NCBI RefSeq assembly: GCF_024228315.1
Contig: NZ_CP100454.1
Span: 2,170,001 to 2,234,000 of the forward strand
Direction: 5' to 3'
Origin: Halomarina pelagica
Lineage (GTDB): Archaea; Halobacteriota; Halobacteria; Halobacteriales; Haloarculaceae
Length of the DNA: 64,000 nucleotides
Both the position numbers and the translations under genes were made by a program. Below the pieces are notes generated by a model. It saw nothing but the letters and a program-made list of their open reading frames with translations. It was not told where the DNA came from and made no database searches. Shown piece by piece: positions 53,257-61,710 of the stretch (position 1 is the stretch's first letter; each line of letters starts with the position of its first letter).

Positions 53257-53934
53257 GTGACCGCCAAAGACCCCAGCGGTCCCGGTCGATGGTTGAACGA
53301 CGAACGTGCCGTTCGCCGTCGGGAGGACTCCGACGGGATCGGCCGGTTGCTCACCGGAATCGGGTACTACGGCCTCGGACAGCTGTGTCTCCTCGCCTGG
53401 CCGATGATCTACCTGATCTATCAGGCACCGCTGGCGTTCGTCGAGGCCAAGGCCGCCGCGGCCGTCTCGTTCGGGCTGGTGCCGTTCCTCGTCGGGCTCT
53501 TTCGAGGGCGGTACGTCGCGGTCGGACGCCCCTGGCCGGCTCTCACCGCCAACACGCTCGGGACCGACGCGGGGTACGGCGCGTATCTCACGCGCTCTGT
53601 GTACCTGTCGTGCACCCTCGGGTTGGCGACCTACGCCGGGACGGCGGTGCACGTGCTCGCCGGCTCCTGGGTGCTGAACGTCCTCGTCGCCGCGGGCATC
53701 ACCGTCGGCGGGATCGCCCTGCTCCCGTATCTCTCGACCGGATCGACCGAGGCGCGAGTGGCGCGGGGCGGCTACTACGCGCTCTCGCTCGCGGTCGTCG
53801 CCGTCGGAGCCGCGCCGCTCGATACGTCCGTCGGCGACCCCATCCTCGGGCCGGCGCTGTTCGCGCTCCTGGTCGGGCTGGCGCTGCTCGACCTCCGGCC
53901 GCTGCCCGGTACCGGCGACGGCCGGACGCCGTGA
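53257..53934 (+). CDS. Haloarchaeal multi-helix membrane protein
   Basis: A 225-residue protein with about six transmembrane helices (YGLGQLCLLAWPMIYLIY, then AAAAVSFGLVPFLVGLF, and three more). RGRYVAVGRPWPALTAN is a conserved-looking loop. No function can be assigned. GTG 53257 is preferred: an upstream TATA-like stretch CTAAAGATAC near 53216-53225 places transcription start close to it, and the open frame before it (from 53158) is Arg-rich and lies over the promoter. It is divergent from ribE. Confidence 0.65.
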   Translation: MTAKDPSGPGRWLNDERAVRRREDSDGIGRLLTGIGYYGLGQLCLLAWPMIYLIYQAPLAFVEAKAAAAVSFGLVPFLVGLFRGRYVAVGRPWPALTANTLGTDAGYGAYLTRSVYLSCTLGLATYAGTAVHVLAGSWVLNVLVAAGITVGGIALLPYLSTGSTEARVARGGYYALSLAVVAVGAAPLDTSVGDPILGPALFALLVGLALLDLRPLPGTGDGRTP

Positions 53935-53995
53935 GGGCGGTGACGGACCCGACGCGCATCGCTGGCTTTTATCCCCACGCCGCGTACCACCGGGC

Positions 53996-54238
53996 ATGGC
54001 ACGCGGCATCATCGGAACGCTCCAGTTGGCCGTCACGGTCGCGTTCGCCGCGCCGATCGCGCTGCTGGGGCTCTCCTTCCTCCGCTCGGGCGAGACACTG
54101 CTCGGGGCGGGCTTCGTCGCGTTCGCGGTGCTGATGCTCCTCGTCGAGGAGTACCTCACCACGCCGCAGGACGTGCCCGCGAAGGTCGCAGAGAAGGCGG
54201 TCGGGACGGTGCTCCCCGACGAGGACGACCCGGACTAG
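53996..54238 (+). CDS. DUF7533-type small membrane protein
   Basis: An 80-residue haloarchaeal protein with two helices (GTLQLAVTVAFAAPIALLGL and LLGAGFVAFAVLMLLVEEYL) and an acidic tail ending PDEDDPD. It matches the small-membrane-protein pattern I know as DUF7533. It is convergent with the helicase gene, sharing the four bases CTAG (54235-54238) as both stop codons. Confidence 0.76.
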   Translation: MARGIIGTLQLAVTVAFAAPIALLGLSFLRSGETLLGAGFVAFAVLMLLVEEYLTTPQDVPAKVAEKAVGTVLPDEDDPD

Positions 54239-56070
54239 ACCGTCGCCAGCGGTTCCTGCGCGTCGTCGATGAGCTGATCGAGCGGCGCGCCGGTCGGTTC
54301 GTTGTGGAGCAGCACGTCGATGGGGAGCGTCGGTGCGCCGTCGACGAGGTTCTCCATGAGGACGAGCCGTTCCCGGGCGCGGGACATGCCGACGTAGAAG
54401 ACGCGGCGCTCGTTGTCGGTGAGCGTCGGCACGGGGTCGGTCGTCTTGCTGAACGCGCCGTCGCCGGGGACCTCGATGCCCTCGTCCTCGATGGTCGCCG
54501 CCATCTGCTCTACGACCTTCTCGGTGAGGTCGGTGGCGACGAAGACGTGGTCCGCCTCGCGCCCCTTCGCGGAGTGGATGGTGCCGAGGCGGACGCGCGA
54601 GCGGTCGACGTCCTGGTAGTCCCCCCCGAAGTACGCCTTGATCGAACGCTTCTGGTAGTTGGTGACCTTCCGCACCATGTCGGCGGCGCTCGCCCGACCG
54701 GGCGTGAACGGCGCGTGGTCCTTCACGAAGTCGGGGGCGACCTCGAGGTCCGTGAGGTCCTCGACGCCCTCCGCGTCCTGCAGGTCGTCGAGGGCGTCGT
54801 AGAGGTCGTCCCGTTCGCCGGTGCCGAAGGCGGCGCTGTCGAGCATCTCGGCGAGGCGGCGCACCTGGAGCCCGTCGACCGGCTCGCCGTCCTCGATGGC
54901 CTCGACGGCGCGGACGTAGTCGGTGAGGCGGTCGGTCCACATCCGCTGGTCCGTGAGCGCCCGGAAGGGGATGCCCTCCCCGATGAACTCATCGATGAAC
55001 TGGTACATCTGGTAGCGCGCGCGGAACAGCACCATCACGCTCCCCTCCTCGTCGGTCTCGATCGTGTGGCGGATGTTGCGCACGAGGTCGAGCATCGAGG
55101 GGTTCCGGACGGCCTCGACGGCCCCGCCCTCCTTGCGGGGGAGGAAGTCCTTCTCCTGGCGCTCGGTGACGTGGGCGATCTCGTGGTTGACCACGTTGAG
55201 GATGCGCGAGGGGAGCCGATAGGAGGTGTCGAGGATGACGTCCTCGCCGACCTCGTTGAGCAGCAGGTGTGGATCCGCGCCCTGCCAGGCGTAGACGACC
55301 TGGTCGTCGTCGCCCGCGATCAGGACGCGCTTCATGTGCGCCTTCCACTCGTCGTAGACCTCGTACTGGAGCGTGGTGATGTCCTGGAACTCGTCGATGA
55401 CGAGGTAGTCGACGTTCGGCAGCAGCGAGCGCTGCTTGACTCGCTCGAGCATGTCCGCGAAGCCGACGAGGCCGTTGTCGCCCTTGTAGGCCCGCCACGC
55501 ACGGATGGCTTCGGGCACGTCGAGGCGGTCGTCGCCGCTCGACCACGTCGGGGTGTACTTGTTGCCGGTCTGCGCGTTCGGGTCGACGTCCGGGGGGAGT
55601 CGCACCGTCTCGACGTCCCACTGGAACGGCACGTCGTACCAGTCGGCCACGTCGCGGCGCGTCCGCTGGAGCCACTGGCTCGTGGCGATGATCTTGTTCC
55701 CCATCGTGGTCGAGCGCGAGGAGCGCCGCCGCGAGGCCTCGTACTCGTCCTCGTACTCGAGCCCGTAGTCCTCACAGAACTCCTTCTTGTGCTTCTCGCC
55801 GACCACGTCCCCGCGCGAGAGGTCGAGCAACTGGTAGGCCTTCGCGTGCATCGTGCAGACGTTGCCGCGGAGCGAGCGCGGGTTGCGGTCGAGGCGCTCG
55901 GCCAGTCGCTCGCGGATCTCCGCGGCGGCCGCCCGGGTGTACGAGACGACGAGCACGTCGTCGACCTCGACACCCTCCTCCTCGAGCAGCGAATCGACGC
56001 GGTCGAGAAGCGCCGTCGTCTTCCCGCAGCCCGGCCCGCCGAACAGCCGGGTAACCTGCGTGTCGGTCAT
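54235..56070 (-). CDS. UvrD/Rep-like superfamily 1 helicase
   Basis: A 611-residue ATP-dependent DNA helicase. Motif I is GGPGCGKTTALLDRV, motif Ia includes VVSYTRAAAAEIRERL, motif II is YLVIDEFQDIT, motif III GDDDQVVYAWQGAD, motif V TIHSAKGREADHVFV, and motif VI FYVGMSRARERLVL. An acidic region separates the 1B/2B parts; overall it is shorter than bacterial UvrD (about 720). Start ATG 56070 (MTDTQVTRL). Confidence 0.92.
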   Translation of the reverse strand: MTDTQVTRLFGGPGCGKTTALLDRVDSLLEEEGVEVDDVLVVSYTRAAAAEIRERLAERLDRNPRSLRGNVCTMHAKAYQLLDLSRGDVVGEKHKKEFCEDYGLEYEDEYEASRRRSSRSTTMGNKIIATSQWLQRTRRDVADWYDVPFQWDVETVRLPPDVDPNAQTGNKYTPTWSSGDDRLDVPEAIRAWRAYKGDNGLVGFADMLERVKQRSLLPNVDYLVIDEFQDITTLQYEVYDEWKAHMKRVLIAGDDDQVVYAWQGADPHLLLNEVGEDVILDTSYRLPSRILNVVNHEIAHVTERQEKDFLPRKEGGAVEAVRNPSMLDLVRNIRHTIETDEEGSVMVLFRARYQMYQFIDEFIGEGIPFRALTDQRMWTDRLTDYVRAVEAIEDGEPVDGLQVRRLAEMLDSAAFGTGERDDLYDALDDLQDAEGVEDLTDLEVAPDFVKDHAPFTPGRASAADMVRKVTNYQKRSIKAYFGGDYQDVDRSRVRLGTIHSAKGREADHVFVATDLTEKVVEQMAATIEDEGIEVPGDGAFSKTTDPVPTLTDNERRVFYVGMSRARERLVLMENLVDGAPTLPIDVLLHNEPTGAPLDQLIDDAQEPLATV

Positions 56071-56160
56071 TGAAGCCACGAACGGTCCCCTCCAGTATAA
56101 GTCACGTGAATTCGGGAAGGAAACGAAACGGTCCGTCGATCGCCGGTCGCCGATCGACGG

Positions 56161-56328
56161 CTACGGCGACCACCCGCAGACGGTACACTGCGTGGCGGAC
56201 ATGTCGTGGAGACCACCGCATTCGGGACACTGCTTCTTGTTATAGTCCTGCTCCCAACTCGGCCGCTCGGTCGCGTGACCACGCTGTGACAGGAACTCGT
56301 CGAACAGGTCGGTGTCTGCGGTTGCCAT
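56161..56328 (-). CDS. HVO_0416-family zinc-finger protein
   Basis: A 55-residue protein: an N-terminal Asp-rich helix (TDLFDEFLSQRGH) then a single zinc ribbon CPECGGLHDMSATQCTVCGW, four Cys as C-x2-C and C-x2-C. This is the small HVO_0416-type family conserved across haloarchaea; function unknown. Start ATG 56328 has a TATA-like CTTTTATT on the minus strand about 35 nt upstream. Confidence 0.86.
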   Translation of the reverse strand: MATADTDLFDEFLSQRGHATERPSWEQDYNKKQCPECGGLHDMSATQCTVCGWSP

Positions 56329-56425
56329 ACAGGTCATGGTATGGCACACCACGGCAATAAAAGTACTGGCGATTCCCGTCGATCGAGACTGTGCTGACGT
56401 GGACTACGGACCGTCCCGCCGCCGG

Positions 56426-58294
56426 TCAGGCGACGAAGAAGATGAGCACGCTCACCGCGACGACGACGAGGATGAACGCGGCGGCGAGCGCGCCGCCCAT
56501 CGAGATCATCGCGTTGGCGTGGCTGGCGAGCGTCTCGGTCCGATCGTTGCCGAAGACCGTCACCTCGGCGCGCTCGACGGCCATCCCCGCCTCGACCGGC
56601 TCCAGGTCGGCCAGCGCGTCCGAGACGAGGTCGGTGACGAGCGATTCGAGTTCGTCGTGCGGGAGGGCCGCGCCCACCTGGTTGTCCGCCTTGACGGTGT
56701 TGACGATGTGGGTGTCGGTCGTCATCACCTCGACCAGTTCGACGTCCGCCTCGGCGAGCACCGCGTCCACCAGACGGTCGCGCAGCCCCGGTTCCATGTT
56801 GTTCCCGTCGACGAGGACGTACGCCGTCCGCTGGTCGCCGACCTCGACGCACGCGACGCGAACGCCGAGCGGACCGATGCCCTCCTGGGGCGTCCACCGG
56901 GTGCGGTCCCACGCGACGCCGAGGCGGACCGGCCCCTGCTCCGCGGCGGCGAGGCGGCGACCCGCCTCGCCCGCGGCCTGGATCATCGAGAACGAGCGAC
57001 GGCTCCCGGGGGTGACGTGTCCGAGGTCCTCCCCGTCGAGCCCGTCGTTGCTGTTGTGCGCGTCGACGAGCATCACGTCGTCGAGACCGGTGGTACGCGC
57101 CTCGGCGGCCGCGGAGAGGCCGACGGCGTACTCGATGTCGTCGGCGAACGCCGGGGCGTAGGTCGCCACGAGCAGGGCGTCGTCGCCGAAGGCCTGACCG
57201 AGGATCGACACCTCCCCGTCGCGCGTTCGGACGCTCTCGCTCGCCGTCGTCGCGTACTCGATGCGCTCGTGGGCGCGCGTCGCCGCCTCGACGACGGCGT
57301 CCACCTCGCGCTCGGTGACGAGGTTGAAGTCGTGCCCGGCGGTCGCGTGCGGGGGGAAGGCCATCCCCTCGGAACTCGCCGCGACGCGGGCCGGGAGGTT
57401 CCCGCCGCCGATCTCGCCCATCGGACCGGGGTGGATCATCGGGAGGACGAACCGGGCCTTCTCGACGCCGTCCTCGATCCGACGGAACGAGAGGACGGTG
57501 ACCGGCACGATGGCCTCCTCGCCCAGCTGCTCGAAGAAGTCCTCGAGTTCGCGGGTGCCCTCGGCGATGTGGCCGATGAACCCCCGGACGAAGTCGAGGA
57601 CGCTGACGCCCAGCCCGCGCTTCCAGGGCGTGTCGATGATCACGACGAACAGCCACGCCGCCCCGCCGTAGAGGAGGCACATCACCCCGAGCAGGAGGAA
57701 GTCCTGCGGGACGACGATCGACAGCGCCTCGGGGGCGCGCTCCGGTCGCGAGAGGTACGACCGGAAGATCGGCCCGCCGATCTCGAGGTAGGTCATCGTC
57801 CCGCTGTAGACGAACAGCAGGAGCGCCGCCGCGAGCGTCTGGATGCTTGCGGGGACGGCCGCGACGAGCAGCGACTTGCGCGAGACGGCCATCACGACCA
57901 GCAACCGGACGGCGAAGACGCTCGCCAGCGCGACCAGCAGCGCGTCGAAGACGAACTGCTGTCCGAGGGGGGTGAGGATGGCGACGACGCCGGCGACGGT
58001 CATCACCGCGACGGTGACGAGTTCGCAGAACAGCGCGAGCAGGGAGGCGCGGTTCGGCGTCAACTGCCCGTCGAGGCGACGGTCGACCCACGGCGTGAGC
58101 ACGCTCGCCGCGACGGTCGGAATGCCGATGAAGAAGACCCCCTGCCAGGCGTCCTCCAGGACGTAGCGCGAGTCGAACGCCGCGATGCCGGTGAGTGCCG
58201 CGATGAGGAGCGAGAACCCGACGCTCGCGTACCAGTTCGGCGCGCGGAAGATGAACCGCGAGAGATCCGCGAGGTCGCCCTGATTCGTGGTCAT
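56426..58294 (-). CDS. DUF2070 membrane protein
   Basis: A 622-residue archaeal protein. The first 220 residues contain six to seven helices, then a long soluble domain (about residues 240-590) with FVLPMIHPGPMGEIGGGNLPA and LVDAHNSNDGL, the conserved His/Asp-rich signatures of DUF2070. A final helix closes the protein. The His/Asp motifs suggest a metal-dependent enzyme at the membrane, but no function is established. It lies 18 nt downstream of guaAA on the same strand. Confidence 0.9.
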   Translation of the reverse strand: MTTNQGDLADLSRFIFRAPNWYASVGFSLLIAALTGIAAFDSRYVLEDAWQGVFFIGIPTVAASVLTPWVDRRLDGQLTPNRASLLALFCELVTVAVMTVAGVVAILTPLGQQFVFDALLVALASVFAVRLLVVMAVSRKSLLVAAVPASIQTLAAALLLFVYSGTMTYLEIGGPIFRSYLSRPERAPEALSIVVPQDFLLLGVMCLLYGGAAWLFVVIIDTPWKRGLGVSVLDFVRGFIGHIAEGTRELEDFFEQLGEEAIVPVTVLSFRRIEDGVEKARFVLPMIHPGPMGEIGGGNLPARVAASSEGMAFPPHATAGHDFNLVTEREVDAVVEAATRAHERIEYATTASESVRTRDGEVSILGQAFGDDALLVATYAPAFADDIEYAVGLSAAAEARTTGLDDVMLVDAHNSNDGLDGEDLGHVTPGSRRSFSMIQAAGEAGRRLAAAEQGPVRLGVAWDRTRWTPQEGIGPLGVRVACVEVGDQRTAYVLVDGNNMEPGLRDRLVDAVLAEADVELVEVMTTDTHIVNTVKADNQVGAALPHDELESLVTDLVSDALADLEPVEAGMAVERAEVTVFGNDRTETLASHANAMISMGGALAAAFILVVVAVSVLIFFVA

Positions 58295-58312
58295 CGTCCG
58301 GTGCGGGCTCTC

Positions 58313-58864
58313 TCAGTCCTCACATCGCGCGAGGAAGTTCTCGAACACCGCCTCGCCCTCCGCCGTGTGGGCGACCTCGGGGTGCCACTGCACGCCGTAG
58401 AGGTCGCGCTCGGGGTCGCCCATCGCCTCGATGCCGCAGACGTCGCTGCGGGCCGTGAGGCGGAACCCCGGCGGCAGTTCCTTCACCTCGTCGGCGTGGC
58501 TCGCCCAGACGCGCGTCTCGGGGGCGAGCGAGCCGACGAGCGGGTCGTCCTCGTCCACGATCTCGACGGTCACGTCGGCGTAGCCGCCGTAGTCACCGCT
58601 CCCGACGCGCCCACCGAGCGCGTCGGCGATCACCTGCATGCCGAGACAGATGCCGAGCACGGGAACGCCGAGGTCGAGGTACTCCGCGCTGTGGCCCGCC
58701 CGGTCGATGTCGGGGCCGCCGGAGAGCACGACGCCGTCGGCGTCGACCTCGGCTGCGGGGGTGGCGTTGTCGACCAGCGCGACGTCCACCCCCATGTCGC
58801 GGAGCGCGCGCTGCTCGAGATGGGTGAACTGCCCGTGGTTGTCCACCACGACGATGCGGGTCAT
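58313..58864 (-). CDS. guaAA: GMP synthase glutamine amidotransferase subunit
   Basis: The class I amidotransferase that feeds ammonia to the separate synthetase subunit of archaeal GMP synthase, 183 residues. The nucleophile is Cys73 in VLGICLGMQ; the His-Glu pair is in GVQWHPEVAH. VDNHGQFTHLEQRALRDMG is the typical archaeal start. The synthetase gene is not in this window. It is followed closely by the DUF2070 gene. Confidence 0.95.
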   Translation of the reverse strand: MTRIVVVDNHGQFTHLEQRALRDMGVDVALVDNATPAAEVDADGVVLSGGPDIDRAGHSAEYLDLGVPVLGICLGMQVIADALGGRVGSGDYGGYADVTVEIVDEDDPLVGSLAPETRVWASHADEVKELPPGFRLTARSDVCGIEAMGDPERDLYGVQWHPEVAHTAEGEAVFENFLARCED

Positions 58865-59116
58865 TGCTGGCACCTACGGCGGTACCCCGATAAAAACCTC
58901 CGGAAACCGTCTCTCGGTACGTGCGGGCGGATCGTCTCCCAGCGGCCGGGAGAGCGGCGAACGGATCGGTTCGGCCGACCGACCGTCCTCCCCGCCGGAC
59001 CGTCCAGACCTGCACAAGCAGGACGTACACTTATCTGGGTGGATAGGTTAGTCCCGCTGTCCGAGCGGTTCACCCCGGACCGACGCGATCTCCGGGGTCC
59101 GGGGGCACTCCTGGTC

Positions 59117-59938
59117 ATGGCAAACACCGAACACGAAACGCGAGCGATCGACTCTCTCGAAGAACTGGGCCTGCGGGAGTACGAGGCGAAGTGCTTCGTC
59201 GCGCTGTCGCAGCTCTCCGAGGGGACGGCGAAGGAGGTAAGCAAGGTCGCGGGCGTCCCGCGCTCTCGGGTGTACGACTCGCTCGACCAGTTGCGCGAAC
59301 GCGGGCTGGTCGACGTCCGTGGGTCGAACCCCCGGGTCTATCGGGGGACGCCGACCGACACGGCGATCCGGACGCTCCGGAACGAGTTCAGCGCGCACAT
59401 CGAGACGGTCAGCGACAGCCTCGCCGAACTCCAGGTGTCGCCCCAGCGGCGGAACGACGAGTGCTGGACCGTCACCGGCGAGGAGAACGTCACCGAACGC
59501 GGCCGTCAGCTCGTCGATGACGCCGACCGGGAGGTCGTCGTGGTCGTCCAGGACGACGAGCGCGTCGTCGCCCGCTCGACGTCGTGGATCCGCGCCGCGC
59601 TCGATCGCGGGGTGACGACCTTCGTCCAGGTGCCCTCGGCGGAGGTCCGCGACCGGATCGAACAGCTGGTCCCCGGCGCGCAGGTGTTCGTCACCGACCG
59701 GTCGCCAGACGGCGGCGGCGTCGGTCGCACCCTCCTCGTCGACGACGACTCGGTGCTGCTGAGCAGTATCGACGACGAGACCGCCGCCGGTGGAATGGAG
59801 ACGGCGATCCTGGGCACCGGCGGCCTCGGGTCGCGCCTCGGGTCGCTCGTTCGCGGGGGGTCCGCGTCGACCCGACGGCTCACCGACCTCTCCGAGTCGA
59901 TCCTCGCCGACCCGGGCGAGCGGTTCTCCGACGACTGA
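59117..59938 (+). CDS. TrmB-family transcriptional regulator
   Basis: A 273-residue regulator. The N-terminal winged helix (LEELGLREYEAKCFVALSQLSEGTAKEVSKVAGVPRSRVYDSLDQL spans residues of about 15-60) is characteristic of TrmB. The C-terminal half lacks the sugar-binding domain pattern of the classical TrmB and resembles a phospholipase-D-like fold with no HKD motif (REVVVVVQDDERVV, GMETAILGTGG). It is divergent from guaAA. Its target operons are unknown; no sugar transporter is adjacent. Confidence 0.88.
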   Translation: MANTEHETRAIDSLEELGLREYEAKCFVALSQLSEGTAKEVSKVAGVPRSRVYDSLDQLRERGLVDVRGSNPRVYRGTPTDTAIRTLRNEFSAHIETVSDSLAELQVSPQRRNDECWTVTGEENVTERGRQLVDDADREVVVVVQDDERVVARSTSWIRAALDRGVTTFVQVPSAEVRDRIEQLVPGAQVFVTDRSPDGGGVGRTLLVDDDSVLLSSIDDETAAGGMETAILGTGGLGSRLGSLVRGGSASTRRLTDLSESILADPGERFSDD

Positions 59939-59953
59939 TACTGTCTGACCGGG

Positions 59954-60403
59954 TTACAGCGCCGTCGGATCGAACGGGGCCGTCTCGCCCCGCCACTCCT
60001 CGCGCTCGTTCTCCGCTCGCGTGTCCAGGTACACCTCGACGCCGTTTCCGTCGGGGTCGGAGAAGTAGAGCGCCTTGCTGATGCCGTGATCTACCGGCGA
60101 CACCCGGACGCCGCGTTCGCGGAGCGTCTCGTAGACGCCCCGCAGAGCCGCCGCGTCGGGCACCTCCCAGGCGGCGTGGTAGAGACCGACGCCGCGGCCG
60201 GGGGGCGCGGCGTGCGACCCGAGCGCCTGCAGCGCGAGGTCGTGGTGGTGCTCGCCGAACGAGAGGAACGCGAAGTTCCCCTGCCGCTCGCTGACCGAGA
60301 GGCCGAGGACAGCCTCGTAGAAGCCGACGGCGCGGTCGAGGTCGCGAACCTTCAGGTGGACGTGGCCGAGGTGGCTCGCGCTCGCCGAATCCGCTGAATC
60401 CAT
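59954..60403 (-). CDS. VOC-family (glyoxalase/dioxygenase fold) protein
   Basis: A 149-residue vicinal-oxygen-chelate protein: HLGHVHLKVRDLDRAVGFYEAVLGL opens the first beta-alpha-beta module with metal-ligand His, HHAAWEV-like YHAAWEV and FSDPDGNGVEVYLD supply the second His/Glu ligands. It may act as a dioxygenase or glyoxalase on a small substrate; which one cannot be said. It is convergent with the TrmB-type gene. Confidence 0.88.
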   Translation of the reverse strand: MDSADSASASHLGHVHLKVRDLDRAVGFYEAVLGLSVSERQGNFAFLSFGEHHHDLALQALGSHAAPPGRGVGLYHAAWEVPDAAALRGVYETLRERGVRVSPVDHGISKALYFSDPDGNGVEVYLDTRAENEREEWRGETAPFDPTAL

Positions 60404-60451
60404 GCGATCACTTGGCAGGGGGAGACAAAAGCGTTCGCGTCGGGCGGTCGT

Positions 60452-60883
60452 TCAGCGGTCCTCGGGGATCGCGCCCAGTTGCTTCATCATGCCGAGCGCG
60501 TCGTCGTGGACCCACCGCTCCGCGATCTTTCCGTCCTCGATGTGATCGACGATCGCGCCCGTCACCTCGATGCGCTTCCCCGTCGCCTCGACGCCGCGGA
60601 GTTCGCCCTCGACCGTCCCGCGCGTCGTGAACCGCGTCGCGACGCGATCCCCGTCGCCGAACATCTCCTCGACGGTCATCTCGAAGTCGGGGACCGCCTC
60701 GCGGTACTCCTCGATCAGGTGCCGGTAGCCCTCGGGTCCCCGTATCTCCTCGTCCACCATCGGATTGTGGTAGACGAAGTCCTCGGCGACGAGGTCGGGG
60801 ATCGCGTCCGTGTCGTCGCCGTTCCAGATCTCCTCGACGTCGCGCCGGACGACGTCCATGTTGTCTCGAGTTGTCACTGCCAT
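60452..60883 (-). CDS. SnoaL-like ester cyclase family protein
   Basis: A 143-residue NTF2/SnoaL-fold protein, paralogue of that at 24068-24526. Shared marks are a D-F-x-x-H-x-P element (EDFVYHNPMVDEEIRGPEG), an acidic-strand segment (EMTVEEMFGDGDRVATRF), and the C-terminal DDALGMMKQLGAIPED matching DSLGLMEQIGAVP in the other copy. Reaction unknown. Start ATG 60883 preferred over an upstream ATG at 60916. Confidence 0.83.
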   Translation of the reverse strand: MAVTTRDNMDVVRRDVEEIWNGDDTDAIPDLVAEDFVYHNPMVDEEIRGPEGYRHLIEEYREAVPDFEMTVEEMFGDGDRVATRFTTRGTVEGELRGVEATGKRIEVTGAIVDHIEDGKIAERWVHDDALGMMKQLGAIPEDR

Positions 60884-60984
60884 CTCTCTCTCACCCCGGT
60901 ACTCCATCGCGAGCACGGGAAATAGCTATTCTCGCGGATCCCCCCGACAGTACCGGGGCGAGTACGCTCCCGGCGTCGGGCGGG

Positions 60985-61608
60985 CTACGCCTCGGGGTCG
61001 TCGCGCCCGCCGTGATCGTCGCACCCGCCGTGATCGTCGCGTTCGTTGCGATCGCCGCGACCCTCGTGCCCGCCGCCATCGAGTCGACTGTCGTCGGTCG
61101 GTTCGACCCGCTCGCCGGCAGTCGAGAAGGCGAACTCCGCGAGTTCGCGTCCCCGGCGCTCCTCGCGCGCGGCCAGGGCCTCCGGATCGGGCGCGGCGTC
61201 GTCGTCGACGCGCGCCCACGAGGCGTGGACCTTCGCGTGACACCACCGACAGAGGGTGACCGTGATCTCGTGGGAGAGATGGGACTCGTCGCGGTAGGAG
61301 AGGTGGTGCTCCTCCAGCAGCGGGCGCGCCCGATCGTGGGCCATGCGGACCTCCTCGAGTCCGCAGCGGGCGCACTCGCGCGCACGTCCCCGACGGCGCA
61401 TGTGCGGGCAGTCGCGCCACTCCCAGCACCCCTCGGCGACGGGGCAGGCGTAGTCGTCGCGCTGGCGCGCCTCCGCGAAGCGCGGGTCGGCCTCGGGGCG
61501 CTCGAACGCGAACCGACAGCGCCCGTCGTCGGTGAGGTGGTCGCACCGCTCGACGAACTCGTAGGGGTCGTCCACGCCGACCGACGATCCGGCGGGCGTC
61601 TTCTCCAT
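60985..61608 (-). CDS. DUF7097-type protein with HNH-like Cys/His cluster
   Basis: A 207-residue haloarchaeal protein. An N-terminal Cys set (CDHLTDDGRCRF, CPVAEGCWEWRDCPHM) is followed by ECARCGLEEVRMAHD and LEEHHLSYRD with TVTLCRWCHAKVHASW, which has the C-x2-C, H-H and C-x2-C-H spacing of HNH nucleases. The last 40 residues are Asp/Gly/His/Arg-rich with repeated D-D-H-G-G units. I recognise the family as DUF7097. An HNH-type nuclease role is inference. Confidence 0.78.
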   Translation of the reverse strand: MEKTPAGSSVGVDDPYEFVERCDHLTDDGRCRFAFERPEADPRFAEARQRDDYACPVAEGCWEWRDCPHMRRRGRARECARCGLEEVRMAHDRARPLLEEHHLSYRDESHLSHEITVTLCRWCHAKVHASWARVDDDAAPDPEALAAREERRGRELAEFAFSTAGERVEPTDDSRLDGGGHEGRGDRNERDDHGGCDDHGGRDDPEA

Positions 61609-61710
61609 GGGCGGGATTGCGCGCCCTCCGATTTCAACGTTCGCGGAAGTATCGAAGGGAGTGTACGTTCGCGGTGTCGCCGCGCGGCGTGCCGCGTCGC
61701 GGCTCGACCG

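Noticed and set aside
56312-59938. A 1208-codon plus-strand frame
   Set aside because: Only its last 273 codons (from 59117) are a real gene (TrmB type). The rest is antisense to DUF2070 and guaAA.
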